Source of the DNA: Wolfiporia cocos
Lineage: Eukaryota > Basidiomycota > Agaricomycetes > Polyporales > Phaeolaceae
Assembly: GCA_029448655.1 (NCBI GenBank)
Contig: JACCLO010000027.1
Location: forward strand, 62,001-126,000
Length of the DNA stretch: 64,000 nt
Direction of reading: 5' to 3'
The notes under the pieces were generated by a model, which saw only the letters and a program-made list of their open reading frames with translations, made no database searches and was not told where the DNA came from. Positions 11,048 through 21,506 of this stretch are shown one piece after another. Positions within the stretch are counted from its first letter, which is position 1; every line of letters starts with the position of its first letter. A program made the position numbers and the translations under genes.

Positions 11048-11586
11048 TGTTACGGATCAAATATCCGTTCAATGCAAAATAACCAAGTTGGGTTACTCAG
11101 CGTGTCAAGTAGCACACTACTTGTTGGACTCCTCAGAGTCAGAGCATTGATATACAAGCTGCAGGCTTAATTGCTCAAGCCTTTGAGAATGAGTATAAGA
11201 TCCTTGTAATTCAACAAGGTTGAGCTGAGGAACTCGACCAGTATATACATCAGGTTATATACTACAATTCATTAATCGGGGTCATAGTGTCCTTGGTACT
11301 GCTACTATCAAGTCTGTTGAGCTAACGACATAAGTAATAAAGGAGAAGTGCTGCGGTTGAGCACAACAAGGGGTGAAACGTGAAACTACTGTGGTTAGAC
11401 ACAAAATATCAGCTAGAATGCAATGCGGACACGGATTGTGGTCATAGGGTTGTTGTACATGAAACAGGGCCTACGGTTGCACGGAGGCCCCTAGAAATAA
11501 AGCACACGATACAGCAGTTGAATGCTAAGTCCTTATACACAGTGAGGCATCAAAAGATATTCAAGTGTACCTGATAAATCGTAACA
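11048..11586 (-). repeat. 3' LTR of gypsy-1
   Basis: It begins TGTTACGGATCAAATATCCG and ends CGTAACA. A homologous solo copy lies at 59890-60434 and a distant one at 28127-28835. The C-rich tract immediately to the right (11587-11600) is the polypurine tract of a minus-strand element, which fixes the orientation. Confidence 0.85.
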
Positions 11587-11600
11587 TCACCCCCCCCTCA
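11587..11600 (-). other. Polypurine tract of gypsy-1
   Basis: On the minus strand this is a GAGG(G)n run directly preceding the LTR, the expected primer site for plus-strand cDNA synthesis. Confidence 0.7.
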
Positions 11601-11631
11601 AGCCTTCATTGCCCTCGATGAAATCCAAGCT

Positions 11632-13088
11632 TCACAGCCACTCAGAGGGCCTCCGAGTCAGGGTCGTTGTATCCCGCATCTGTATCGGGGAGCGGAGGCA
11701 TTGGAGGGGGGATCCATACCTGATAAGGGGCGTATTCACCGACTTGGTGTCCGGGCTGTGTGACCCTGCAAGTAGGGCATCGGTAGTCAGGACAGTTGAG
11801 GACCCAGTGCCAGGGGCTGCTGCAATGGCGACAGGGTTCTTTGGCTGAGGGTCAAGGGGGTGATCGTGCTGAGGGGACATTGTGAAGATATTCTCCTGAT
11901 TCATACCATTGTTGATGGTGGTGGGCCCAGAGGCGTTCCCTGAGCCAGCTGGGTAAGTGGTAGAGGGGCTCGGCCCATCTGTCCTGCCCTTGCTCCCATT
12001 CCTCCTGGGTGATGATCTCAACTGATGGAGATCGGTCACTAACTCTATCACTAGCAGCTGCAGAGGTCAGCGTGGGGGGAGTGTCACAAGCCGATTTTCT
12101 CCAACTTGCTTGTGACTAGGAACAACCCTTATCTTATCTTAGTGCCTGCCTATGCAGGACCCCAAACACCCCACACGTGCCTACACAAGACCCCAGACAC
12201 TCTTGTTGTGGCTCTACATCTAGGATAGGGTTTACTTACAATACAACAGACTCTCAGCTTACATAATACTGTATAGTAGCCAAACATGTACAAACACTAG
12301 TATAGCTTATATACTGGCTGGTGAGCTGGATAGCACCCCAGACTCATCTTGGCCTTATATGCCTTGAGTAGCCTCAGATCAGGAATATGCCCTTGTGCAA
12401 GTACTATTCCCCTGAGTTGTTGCTTGAGATCGTGCTTGTGTCAGGGAGACCTATCATCACTCAGTCCCTCTTGAACTGGGCATTGTTCATCATCTCATGG
12501 ATGTGGAGGAGGGCATGCTGATTCTCAAGATCGAGATCCTATGGGGGCGGTCTGTACAGCAGCATTGCGAGATACCACATGACTGTGTTCCATGAAATCG
12601 AGTGGTTCTGCGATTCGATCCAACTCGCCATCGTTGAGTAGCCAGGAGGGCATGGCTGGGATAGGGCTTTGTGTTCGTGGGAGGCAGGGCAGGCCCGCTT
12701 CAATCTCTGCAAACGCCTGTCAGATGCATGCCAGTGTCGATGCTCTGAGGTGGTCGATCCACTGGGTAATGCACCTCCTGAGTCTCTGTCGCTGGTAGAG
12801 GACGGTGTGTTCGAGTTGGACAATCCTTTCTGTGATGTCCTGGTACTGGCTGAATATGTTGATGAGTTTCTGTATGAGTTCAAATCGATCAGTCCAGGGG
12901 GTCACCTGCCCTCTGGGAGGGATGTCAGACCTGTGCCAGGTGAGCACATGTCTGGTGCATATGTGGGCATCCTTCGAACAGCCGTAAGACCTGCCTGTCT
13001 GGTACCCCATGCAGATTGCAAGAGACCGCCGCATTGTTGGGGCAGTGGGTCGCTCGGACTGGCTGGGCATAGGGAGAGGCATTGACAT
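11632..13088 (-). pseudogene. Extra 3' ORF of gypsy-1, downstream of pol
   Basis: Between the chromodomain stop (13106) and the LTR lie about 1.4 kb with minus-strand open stretches (13088-12720, 12883-12539 and 12051-11632). One has a helical LIQKLINIFSQYQDITERIVQLE segment and the last is rich in Ser, Pro, Thr and Gly. A solo LTR at 12082-12443 interrupts it. I do not recognise a family, and frames shift between the pieces. It may be a third ORF of this element lineage or simply decayed 3' sequence. Confidence 0.4.
12082..12443 (+). mobile_element. Solo LTR, TSD GGGAG, inside gypsy-1
   Basis: It starts TGTCACAAGCCG and ends CTTGTGTCA. GGGAG stands at 12077-12081 and again at 12444-12448. 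Confidence 0.9.
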
Positions 13089-13599
13089 ACTGTTTCTTTG
13101 ACTTGTCAGACTCTGGTCTTTGTTCTCTTGCTTTTAAACTCTCTGAGAATGTCCGGGGAGTTCTTCAAGCTGGCTTCGCTTTCCCAAGAGTCATCTGCAG
13201 AAGGGTAACCTTTCCAATGGACAAGGTATTGTTTCTTCCCTTGGTATTGTTGCTGGTTTAGGATAGATTCGACTTCATACTCTGTCTGCCCTTCTACTAA
13301 ATCTGGGGGCGGCTTCATGTGATTGGGCCTGTGCACCCTAGTTTCATTGAATGGCTTCAATAGCGTTGCATGGAAGACTGGATGTATTTTTCACCGAGGG
13401 GGCAAGGCCAGCCGGTAAGTCACATTCCCAAGCTTTTCAGAGATGGTGAATGGTCCCTCCCTCCAGGGAGCGAGCTTTCGAGATTCATACAGGGGATGGA
13501 GGTTCTTGGCATCGAGCCAGACCTTGTCCCCTTTGCTGAATTTGGGTAAGTCTTGCAGAGTTCTTCCCACCATTCACTTCTGTGCTAATTCATGGGCGG

Positions 13600-14005
13600 T
13601 GTCACAGATCGTTTTCTTTCTATCTCGTGACGTCTTATCGTTAATGTAAGGTATTTAGTTGGTAGTTACAGATCCCCATACCTTAACGATCATATGCTCA
13701 TACATCATGTAGTCACGACCCCCTTTAGTTAGCGCACGGGCCTGATGTTTAGGGTAGTCATGGTGTTCCCACATGTATGTACTTATAGCGCGAGTTGGCA
13801 GCCTTACAGCCCCAACTCTGTTATTCTTGATGTTGGGGCTAGTCCCCCTCTCTCTATCTGTGTGCGTCTGCACTTGAGCAGCAACCTCTATTTTAGTGAC
13901 CTGCTAGTCTGGGTGCAACGACTTAGCAACCATGCCTTCAAGACCTCTTTAAGGTGGTATTTAGGCTTTCCCCACTGTGTGGTCCCACGGTACAAGTCCG
14001 TGTCA
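13600..14005 (+). mobile_element. Solo LTR, TSD GGCGG, inside gypsy-1 integrase
   Basis: TGTCACAGATCG...GTCCGTGTCA is flanked by GGCGG at 13595-13599 and 14006-14010. Removing it rejoins the integrase reading at EKAITA and DTAHELAQK. Confidence 0.95.
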
Positions 14006-16330
14006 GGCGGTGATTGCCTTTTCCCTCGCTTCTTGTGTGGCTTTTATTTGGTCAGCTGCTGCTGGTACCTGGGTGGCTTTGACTTCATCTGGTAACCCCC
14101 TCAGGATGTACCCCATGATTACCTCGGTGGGAGCAGGCTGCCCTTCAGTTCTTCGTGTGTTGTGGGCGAATTCTACATCTGCCAATCACGTCGCCCAAAG
14201 TCTGGGGTCGTTCATACAGTATATGTGCAGGTATACTTCGATTTGTTGGTTCATTCTTTCAGTCTGTCCATTGGTTTGTCAGTGGTAGGCCGTGCTGAGG
14301 GCGGATTCGATTCCAAGACTTTGCAGAGCTCCTGGAAGAGCTTCGATGCAAATTGTGGTCCTCGATCAGATATAATCTTTCAGGGGAGTCCATACTTCGA
14401 ATAGATTTGCTGATGGAAGATGTCAGCTGCCCCTTTGCTGGTGATGGCTTTGGTGCATGGAGTCAGCAATATTGCTTTGGACAGCCCGTGGTTGACAATG
14501 ACCATGATTCAGTCATACTTCCCCACCAGGGGAAGGTCCATGATGAAGTCAACGGAACATTGGGAAAAGGGGAGGGTGTCCCTTTTCGTCAGGATTGGTT
14601 GTAGTGGTGGCTTCATCAGGTTTCTGTCGGGCTTCATTTGCTGGCATATGGCGCATCCTTTGATGTATTCTGCCACTGTCTTTTGGAGGTCAGGCCACCA
14701 GAAGTGTTCCTGCACTTTCAGTGTCATCTCCCAGATTCCAGGGTGGCCTGCTGCAATTGGGTCGTGATATCTAGAGACCACATCCCTTCTCAGGGTAGGG
14801 TCTTTGGGAACATACATCTGCCCTTTGTACAAGAGGATTCCTTCACTGTACTGCCAGTCTTCCATTACTGTCCTTGAAGGGGCAGTCTCTCCTTGTCTGA
14901 TGGTGTGGAGGGCCTGTTCCATGATCGGATTGAAGGGCTTCATGATCTTGATCCAATCAATGATCGGAATCTCGATGGCATGGACAAACAGTTCGTCGGA
15001 TAGCATGAGGATGTCTTCATTGTCGTGTTCTGAGCCATCTAGGTTTAGGAGATGTGAAAGGGTATCCACCATTATCAATTTCTTCCCTGGTATGTGTTGC
15101 AATCAGACGTCGAACTGGGATAGCAAGAGGTGCCATCTCGCTTGTCTCCAATTCAATCTCTGGGCACTTTGCCAATATGTAGAGTTCTGGTGATCACTTC
15201 TGATCAGAATCTGGTGTGGTGCTCCTTCCAGAAGATGGTGCCATTCTTTGAGGGCACGGACTATCCCAAGAAGCTCCCAATTGTAGATTTCATAGTTTTG
15301 TTCAGCTGCAGTAAGGGATTGAGAGAGGTAGCCTACTGGCCATTCATTCCCTTCATCATCCTTCTGTTTGAGTACCGCACCAAGGGCATACTGGGATGCA
15401 TCTGTTTCAAGGATGAATGGTTTCACTTTGTCAGGGAGTGACAGAGCAGGAGCTTTTATGAATTGGCACTTCAGGAACTCAAAGGCCTTCTCTTCCCAAT
15501 CAGTCCATTTGAAAATGCTCCCTGTTGCAGTCTTTGTGAGGTCAATGAGTGGTTGGGCATGTGTGGAGTAATGATCAATGAATTTTTGATAGAAGTTTGC
15601 GAATCCCAGGAAGAAGCGGACCCCCTTGACATTCCGTGGGGTGGGCCAATTCCCAATTCCTTGGAGTTTAGCTGGGTCCATCTGGATGTGTCCCAGGGTG
15701 ATGACCAGCCCCAGGAACTCTACCTTGTCGACTCTGAAAGCACATTTTTCTGGTTTTACAAACAATTTGTTGTCCACGAGCTTTCGCAGGATTCGTCGCT
15801 CCCACTCTTGGTGTGTGTCTCGATTGGGGGAGAAGATGAGGATATCATCCATGTACACCACTACCCATCCTTCAGCTATTTCTTCTTTGAGTATTTTGTT
15901 CATCATCGACTGGAATGTTGCGGGTGAATTGCACATTCCAAAGAACATTACCGTGGGTTTGTAGAGGCCTGCATTCATCTTGAATGCACCTTTCCATTGG
16001 TTGCCTTCTTTGATCCACACATTATTATATCCTGCTCACAGGCCCATCTTGGTGAAAATCTTTGCCCCCTTCAGCTTTTCGATAAGTTTGGATATCAAGG
16101 GTAGGGGATACGTGTTCTTAACCGTTCCTTCGTTCAGATATCTGTAGTCTTGGCAAGGCCTCAGGCCTCCATCCTTTTTAGGAACAAAGAAAGCAGGGGA
16201 GGCCATCAGAGACTTCGAGGGTCGAATGAAACCTTTTGTGAGGTTTTCCTCTAAGAATTCATCCATGGCTTTCTGTTCTCTGGGGGACAGAGTGTAGACC
16301 TTGCAGTCTCAGGGTATGAAGTCAGGTTTC

Positions 16331-16848
16331 TGTCACAGATTGTTCCTGGGGCTAGGGGATGTCTACTAATGCCTACCCCCTTGGTTGCAGCGCGGTACGG
16401 TGCCCACTCACCACGTCTATCCGCGCACCTCCAGTAAGCACATGATCCAGTAGATTAGCGCTCTGGGGTAGCACGTGTACAAGCCACCCACATCACGGTC
16501 ACATAGCTACAGGATGTTACGGTAGTCATTAGTTACATAGCTGCCTAGTAGTTACTGCGCACAGGCCAGCACTTTAGGGCCGTGCTATTAAGTACTACCA
16601 CCTGTATTTATACGGCGAGATGAGGACTTACATCCTCATCTCTACGATTCTTGGCAACTGGGCTAGTGCCCCTTTCCTCACTGTTTGTGCATGCTAGTCT
16701 GGGGATTCACCCTCTCTCTCCATGTCTTGCTAGTCTGCAGCACCTGGCAATCCTTAAGCAGCGCCTTGCGCTATGTTGACTGCACCTGTACATAGGGACT
16801 GTAGGGTTCCCAGCGAGGCCGGTTGCACAGACGGTACAGTCTGTGTCA
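16331..16848 (+). mobile_element. Solo LTR, TSD GTTTC, inside gypsy-1 pol
   Basis: TGTCACAGATTG...CAGTCTGTGTCA is flanked by GTTTC at 16326-16330 and 16849-16853. It carries a tatacgg box and 'gattctt ggcaactgggctagtgcccc', motifs shared with the LTR-like blocks at about 27170 and 35170. Confidence 0.95.
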
Positions 16849-17345
16849 GTTTCAGTTTGATGGCATGGTCCCAGGGTCTTGATGGTGGGAAGGAGGCAGC
16901 TGCTGATTTGCTGAAGACTTTCGCAAAGTCTTTCAGGTGTTCAGGAATGATCATTTCATCAGTGCCTTTCCCTGCTGCTCCTGCAAACTCTTGAGATTTG
17001 GTCATTGCCTTTCGAATGTGAGAGAGTCATGCGATCCTCTTTCTGAATCTGTGTTTGGTCTCAGTTCATGGGGCAGCCAGCTTCCTTTCCATTTTGATGA
17101 ACCTTCGTAGGAGCTGGTGCTCTTCTTCAGAAGGTAGTTCTTTTGAGGAGTCTCCTGTATCAGGGCTAGGATTCTTTGGTATCTCCTTATTGTTGGTGGA
17201 GCCAAAACCTTTCTCTCCTCATTTGGTCTTGTCGAGTTCTTCGACCTGGATTATATCAGGGGTTATGGCTTGTTCAAATATAATTTGTGCGATTCGCATT
17301 CTGGGAATGATGCTGTCACAATCCTTGTGACGTCCAATGTGGAAG

Positions 17346-18052
17346 GGTGCAGTACTGCAATGGTGACCTAGTGACTAGTGTCTATGAAGCCAAGGTGATG
17401 CCAGTCTAGGATGCTGGCTTGAAGTGCAAAGTCTCATGCCGCAGAGGAAGTAGGAATGAGGGAACACGCTCCCATGCTCCAGTAACAGGTTGAACTGAAG
17501 ATGAACATTCTAAGTCTAGTGACCTAAGCCCTAGTCTCTGGTTTATATACATGTTGGTAGCGCATAAACTACTTGTAAGTAAGACCACCCTAAACTAAGG
17601 TGGTCTGTGCATGGTTGGCTCTGTAAGTCAGATTGTGTCATAATGCCTGTAATGGCAACATAATGGTGTGCTACCCTAAATATAGCACAGATGGTGTGAT
17701 AATGGCCTCACTATGTAAGAATAGACCCATGAGGTCATAATAATGTCAGTAATGACCAGGCCCAGGCAGGGCCAGACTAATGATGTCACTAATGATGTAG
17801 TTATGGTGCCTAACAATGTCTAGGCTTGTAAGTAGAAGATAATGTCACCTGACAAGGCACCTATGACGGTATCTGATGCCGCTATCTAATCTGAGAGTTT
17901 AGTTGATCATGTGACTTACTGAATTGAGGTCACATGATCTGATAACTTTTGAGAGGCAGTAGCACCTGCTATTGTACGCCTAATATGTGAGTTTGAAGGT
18001 GAATCATCCAAGGGGAAGGGCTGCACGACTTTTTATAGAAAATCTGTGACAG
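17346..18052 (-). repeat. Minus-oriented LTR remnant
   Basis: It ends AAAATCTGTGACA at 18052 and contains the ttatatacatg box and the 'gaccaccctaaactaaggtggtctgtgca' stem seen in other minus-oriented LTRs here. The left edge is not clear, and no target duplication was found. Confidence 0.55.
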
Positions 18053-18183
18053 TATATAACGACTTCACCTGGGGCTTAGAGTCCCCAGAATGAAGATTCT
18101 CGTTGTGGGGCTTACACCCCCTTGACTTGACTTCCTTCTGGTTGCTGCCTCCCCCTCTGCCTCATCTCACCCTGCTTGACTGG

Positions 18184-18485
18184 GTGTCACAGATTATAAT
18201 GGGCTTGGAAACCTGGGTGGCATATAATACCATAAAGGCATAACCGTGCAAAGGGTATAAAGCCAAATACCCTTAGGCACTATAGCAAGTGCCTAGCATG
18301 GGAATATGAACTACACATATAGTGTGTCCCACCTATAACAGCTGAGTTGTTATAGTGGCCCTTTTGGCTAAGTGGTGTTGGATGCCTGTCCCCATGGAGC
18401 TACTGGTCTGGGACTGCTGGTGGAGCTGTGACACTGGGACTTGCCTCTGCAACATAGCAAGCTACTGAGGGATTGCTGGATATAG
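18184..18485 (+). repeat. Repeat family D fragment
   Basis: TGTCACAGATTATAATGGGC leads into the box 'tagcatgggaatatgaactacacatatagtgtgtccc...cccttttgg'. The same box occurs at 32507-32700 (plus) and, inverted, at about 37176-37400. It is probably the 5' part of an LTR whose continuation is cut by the LTR at 18486. Confidence 0.6.
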
Positions 18486-19499
18486 TGACACAGACTAGCT
18501 GTGGGACTCACCACCTGTGTGTTGAGGGGATATAGGCGATGAGGGAGCCAGTCAAGTGCAGCGCAGGAGTGAGAGTATTCTGTGGCGCTAGCCAAGAATA
18601 ATAGAACTAAGGTTCTAAAGCATCTAGTGCCTACTTATATACATGTTTTTGGGGGTCATGTGCTACTGTATAGTGCATACCCTTATGTGGTTATGTGGCT
18701 GCTTACCAAGGGGAGGCAGCCATTATTCGTACTTACTTGGATCGCTGTGCTACAATGGCCATGTGGGCTGGTAATGGCCACACCAATAGTATAGCGAGGG
18801 TTATTCTTAGTTATCTCATGAAAGTGGGCTCTGCCTGGATATGAGGTAGGTGGTTTGCCGATCCTTAGAGGGATTACGGCGATTGGCTGCACTGGTTGTA
18901 TTACCAGGCTGTGAAGCTGAGGTAGTTGCGCTATTGGCATACCTGGTCTTGTTACTAAGGTGTGTCGCTGTAAGCATGTGTTATGGACCAGACCAAGGGG
19001 TTACTGGTAACATGAGGTGGTCTAGGACTGGGGGTTGGACTTTGCCGGGAGGCTAGAAGGCCGGGGCTTGGTATGTACTGAGCCATGGGGTTGGTCCACT
19101 CAGTGCCGGACCAATAGCTATAATGCCGTAAGGCTATTATTATGCTATGGCGCCATTATGTTGTAATAAGGGCATGCTTGTGATGTCATTGTGACCGAGG
19201 GCCTTATGACATAGTGGCCTAGCCAGTAGGGCTGGACCAGGTGATGTAGCGATGACAATGCTTAAGTCTGGACTATGATGCAATACTGGGCCGGATGGCT
19301 TGACAGTGATATGTGATGACATGTTGTCTGTGACTAGTGTGTCATGCTGATGTCAGGGTGCTTAGTAGTGCGTAAGCGCCTTTTGTAAGTGGTTTAATCC
19401 AATTAAGGATTATGGTGTTGGCAAGTATGGGATAACCCATGGATAATGTGTAGTTTAGATGTGATAATCTCAGATAAATTGCTAGAATTATAGGAAAAA
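18486..19499 (-). repeat. LTR E copy 1, truncated by Helitron
   Basis: It starts TGACACAGACTAGCTGTGGGACT and follows the LTR E copy at 43228-43416/53461-54367. Shared segments include 'gtcatgtgctactgtatagtgcat' and the near-terminal 'gataaattgctagaattataggaaaaa'. The last 30 or so bases expected before the TGTGACA end are absent, because the Helitron end begins at 19500. Confidence 0.8.
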
Positions 19500-19530
19500 C
19501 TAGGTTAATTACCCGTGGCTTCGCCACGGC
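19500..19530 (-). other. Helitron 3' terminal hairpin and CTAG end
   Basis: On the minus strand the hairpin CCGTGGC-GAA-GCCACGG is followed by GTAATTAAC and then CTAG|T. It resembles the termination signal needed for rolling-circle transposition. Confidence 0.85.
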
Positions 19531-20063
19531 ACACAGTTTCAGTACTTAGTCACTTAGATATCATGATATCTCAATCCATGTCCTTATATGAGATCAATTT
19601 CAGAAGCTCATTCAAGTCCTCTTAAGCCTGCCCTAAAGTCAAGGCAACCACATTTCAAGTTCTCTCAAGCCTGCCCTAAAGTCACACCATTCACGCAAAA
19701 AGTAGGGCATTTTTTATAACATTCATAGCAAACACCAATCAATTACAAACACATCATCTACACTAATTTTTCACAGTTCTTGAGGAATCCTAAGTCAAAC
19801 ACATAAGCATATAACAAACAGAATAAATGAAGAGCATACCAGACAGAGACATTCTAAGTCCAATCATACTTTCTTGTCAACCCAATCCCAAGTCCTATCA
19901 TCTCAAGTCAGCTATGTGTGCACCTATGAGATCAAACATGTACCATTTTTGCTGAACTCAATAGCCATGGCCTCATTTGACCACAGATCTTCCTTCTCCA
20001 CAGCACACAAATCCTGTATTCAAGAGTCAGCAATGGATTGGATGTGGTAGATCATGCATACCA

Positions 20064-21506
20064 TCACAGCCAGTATGGTAACCATCCCTCCATTGATCCA
20101 CACACCCCAAAGCATCCTCTAAGGAATAAGTCAGACCATTGAAGGCATCCCAAATGCTGCATGTATGCATACCAATTGTTCAACAGGCCTGAAAGCACCT
20201 TGTGGTAGACAATGTTCACTGTGCTGGTACTCTGTGAATCTGGTGGGAACAGGACTTTGATACGCTCTGCCGACGTGCACCGTGATAGAGCAACATAGAG
20301 CTGGCCATGAGAGAACACAGAAACACGTTGATCCAATCCCACATGCATGACCGGCTGTCCCTGGGACTTGTTGATGGTCATGGCAAATGCAAGGTAGACA
20401 GGAAATTGCCAATTGGAAATGGAAATGGGGAGATCTTGGGCAGATGGCTCCAGAGTGATACGGGGGATGTAGACCACCTTTCCAGCATAGCTCCCTCCTA
20501 ATATCCGGCACTGAAGCACATGGGGTCGTATTGACATCAGAATCATCCGTGTTCCATTATAGAGGCCATTGGCTGGGTCGATGTTCCGGAGAAGCATCAG
20601 GGGACAACCTGGCTTGAGAGCTAAATGAGCCAAGGGTAGGCTGGAGACCGTGATCGAGTTGAGGTATTCAACAGGATAGTGCTCGTCCTCTATGCCCACA
20701 ACCTTGTCAGACCCTGTCAACACAACCTCCTCTCCTGGGAACCTGTCCAATATGAAGGCATTGAGTTCTGCCACCACATCGTTCTTGGCACACAGAATTG
20801 TCCGTTCGAGGAAGTATTGATCGGACTTGTTTCCTTCAGCAATGCCAGGATAAACAGCGTCCACCAATCCTTGAACTGTATTGTTGGCCAGCCTCATGCT
20901 CTCTGGAAGAGAGACATTGTTCTGGGAAGACCTAGGGTCTCCTGCTCCGACATTCAGCAACCACTGTGCAAAAGCGTCACTTGCAGGTGTGCGGTCAAGC
21001 CGCATGTTCTGTGTAAGATGAAGGACCTGAATGTGCCTCCACAGATCTGACCTCCTCAGGGAAGCAGATACAATCTGCTCCCTTGTACCTCTGGGAACCA
21101 CAGGTAGCGTCTGTCAGAAGTTGCCTCCAAAAAGCATGGTAATTCCACCAAAAGGTACGTCCTTGTCCAGGATATCACGGAGGGTCTGGTCCACTGCCTC
21201 TATGGCATGTCGATGCTGCATGGGTGCCTCATCCCATATGACAATCCCTGTTTCCCGTATGAGATCAGCCAGATTGCTGTTCTTGGGGATATGGCAGGTC
21301 AAAGTCTCATGAACTGCTATGGGTATTTTGAAGCGGGAGTGAGCTGTGCATCCACCAATGAGGAGCAACGAAGCAATCCCAGAGGATGCAACACAGAGTG
21401 CCACCTTCCTGTGCATTCGAACTGCAGAAGCAATGGCATTGTCTTGCCACCACCTCCTGCACTGTGGAGGAAGAATATTTTCCCCTCTTGCTGTAGGACG
21501 GATTGA
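20064..21506 (-). pseudogene. Helitron PIF1-like DNA helicase domain
   Basis: Superfamily 1B helicase motifs occur in order: Walker A SAGGGGKT (about 21440-21465), GIASLLL, Walker B VIWDEAPM (about 21222-21243), FGGNF-QTLPVVPRG, LTQNMR, and near the end MTINKSQGQ and YVALSRCTS. A small indel just after Walker A shifts the frame. TGA at about 21114-21116 interrupts GGNF-QTLPV where the family has Arg (CGA to TGA). The rest is well conserved, so inactivation looks recent. The helicase unwinds DNA during rolling-circle transposition. Confidence 0.85.

Larger units (their letters stand above)
13106..17330 (-). pseudogene. pol: gypsy-1 Pol polyprotein, decayed
   Basis: Reverse transcriptase is recognisable from [19 protein letters not shown] (about 16200) through the catalytic YMDDILIF (about 15850). 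RNase H follows (FILETDASQYALGAVL), with the integrase zinc finger around 14700-14800 and integrase core segments in 14010-14508 (stop-ridden). The IN C-terminus (13391-13573) ends with GNVTYRLALPP, and the chromodomain (13106-13300, YEVESILNQQQYQGKKQYLVHWKG.. type) completes Pol. Solo LTRs split it at 13600 (in integrase) and 16331 (before RT). Stops occur at the RT/'FTKMGL' border and in the integrase. The region right of 16849 encodes the protease-RT linker with PSRPWDHAIKL; the gag-proximal part to 17330 is barely recognisable. It cannot be expressed as a single protein. Confidence 0.85.
11048..17345 (-). mobile_element. Decayed Ty3/gypsy chromovirus (gypsy-1), 5' truncated
   Basis: Reading on the minus strand, the order is gag/protease remnant, RT, RNase H, integrase, chromodomain, an extra 3' ORF, a polypurine tract and the 3' LTR. 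The 5' LTR and most of gag are missing at the right end, where other LTR sequence begins (about 17345-18052). Three solo LTRs (12082-12443, 13600-14005, 16331-16848) interrupt it, each with a perfect 5-bp duplication. The coding sequence also has several stop codons. Confidence 0.85.

Noticed and set aside
17315..18190. Possible solo LTR from TGTCACAATCC to GGGTGTCA
   Set aside because: No matching 5-bp duplication, and the interior is better explained by a minus-oriented LTR ending at 18052; the left sequence still reads as gypsy-1 coding.
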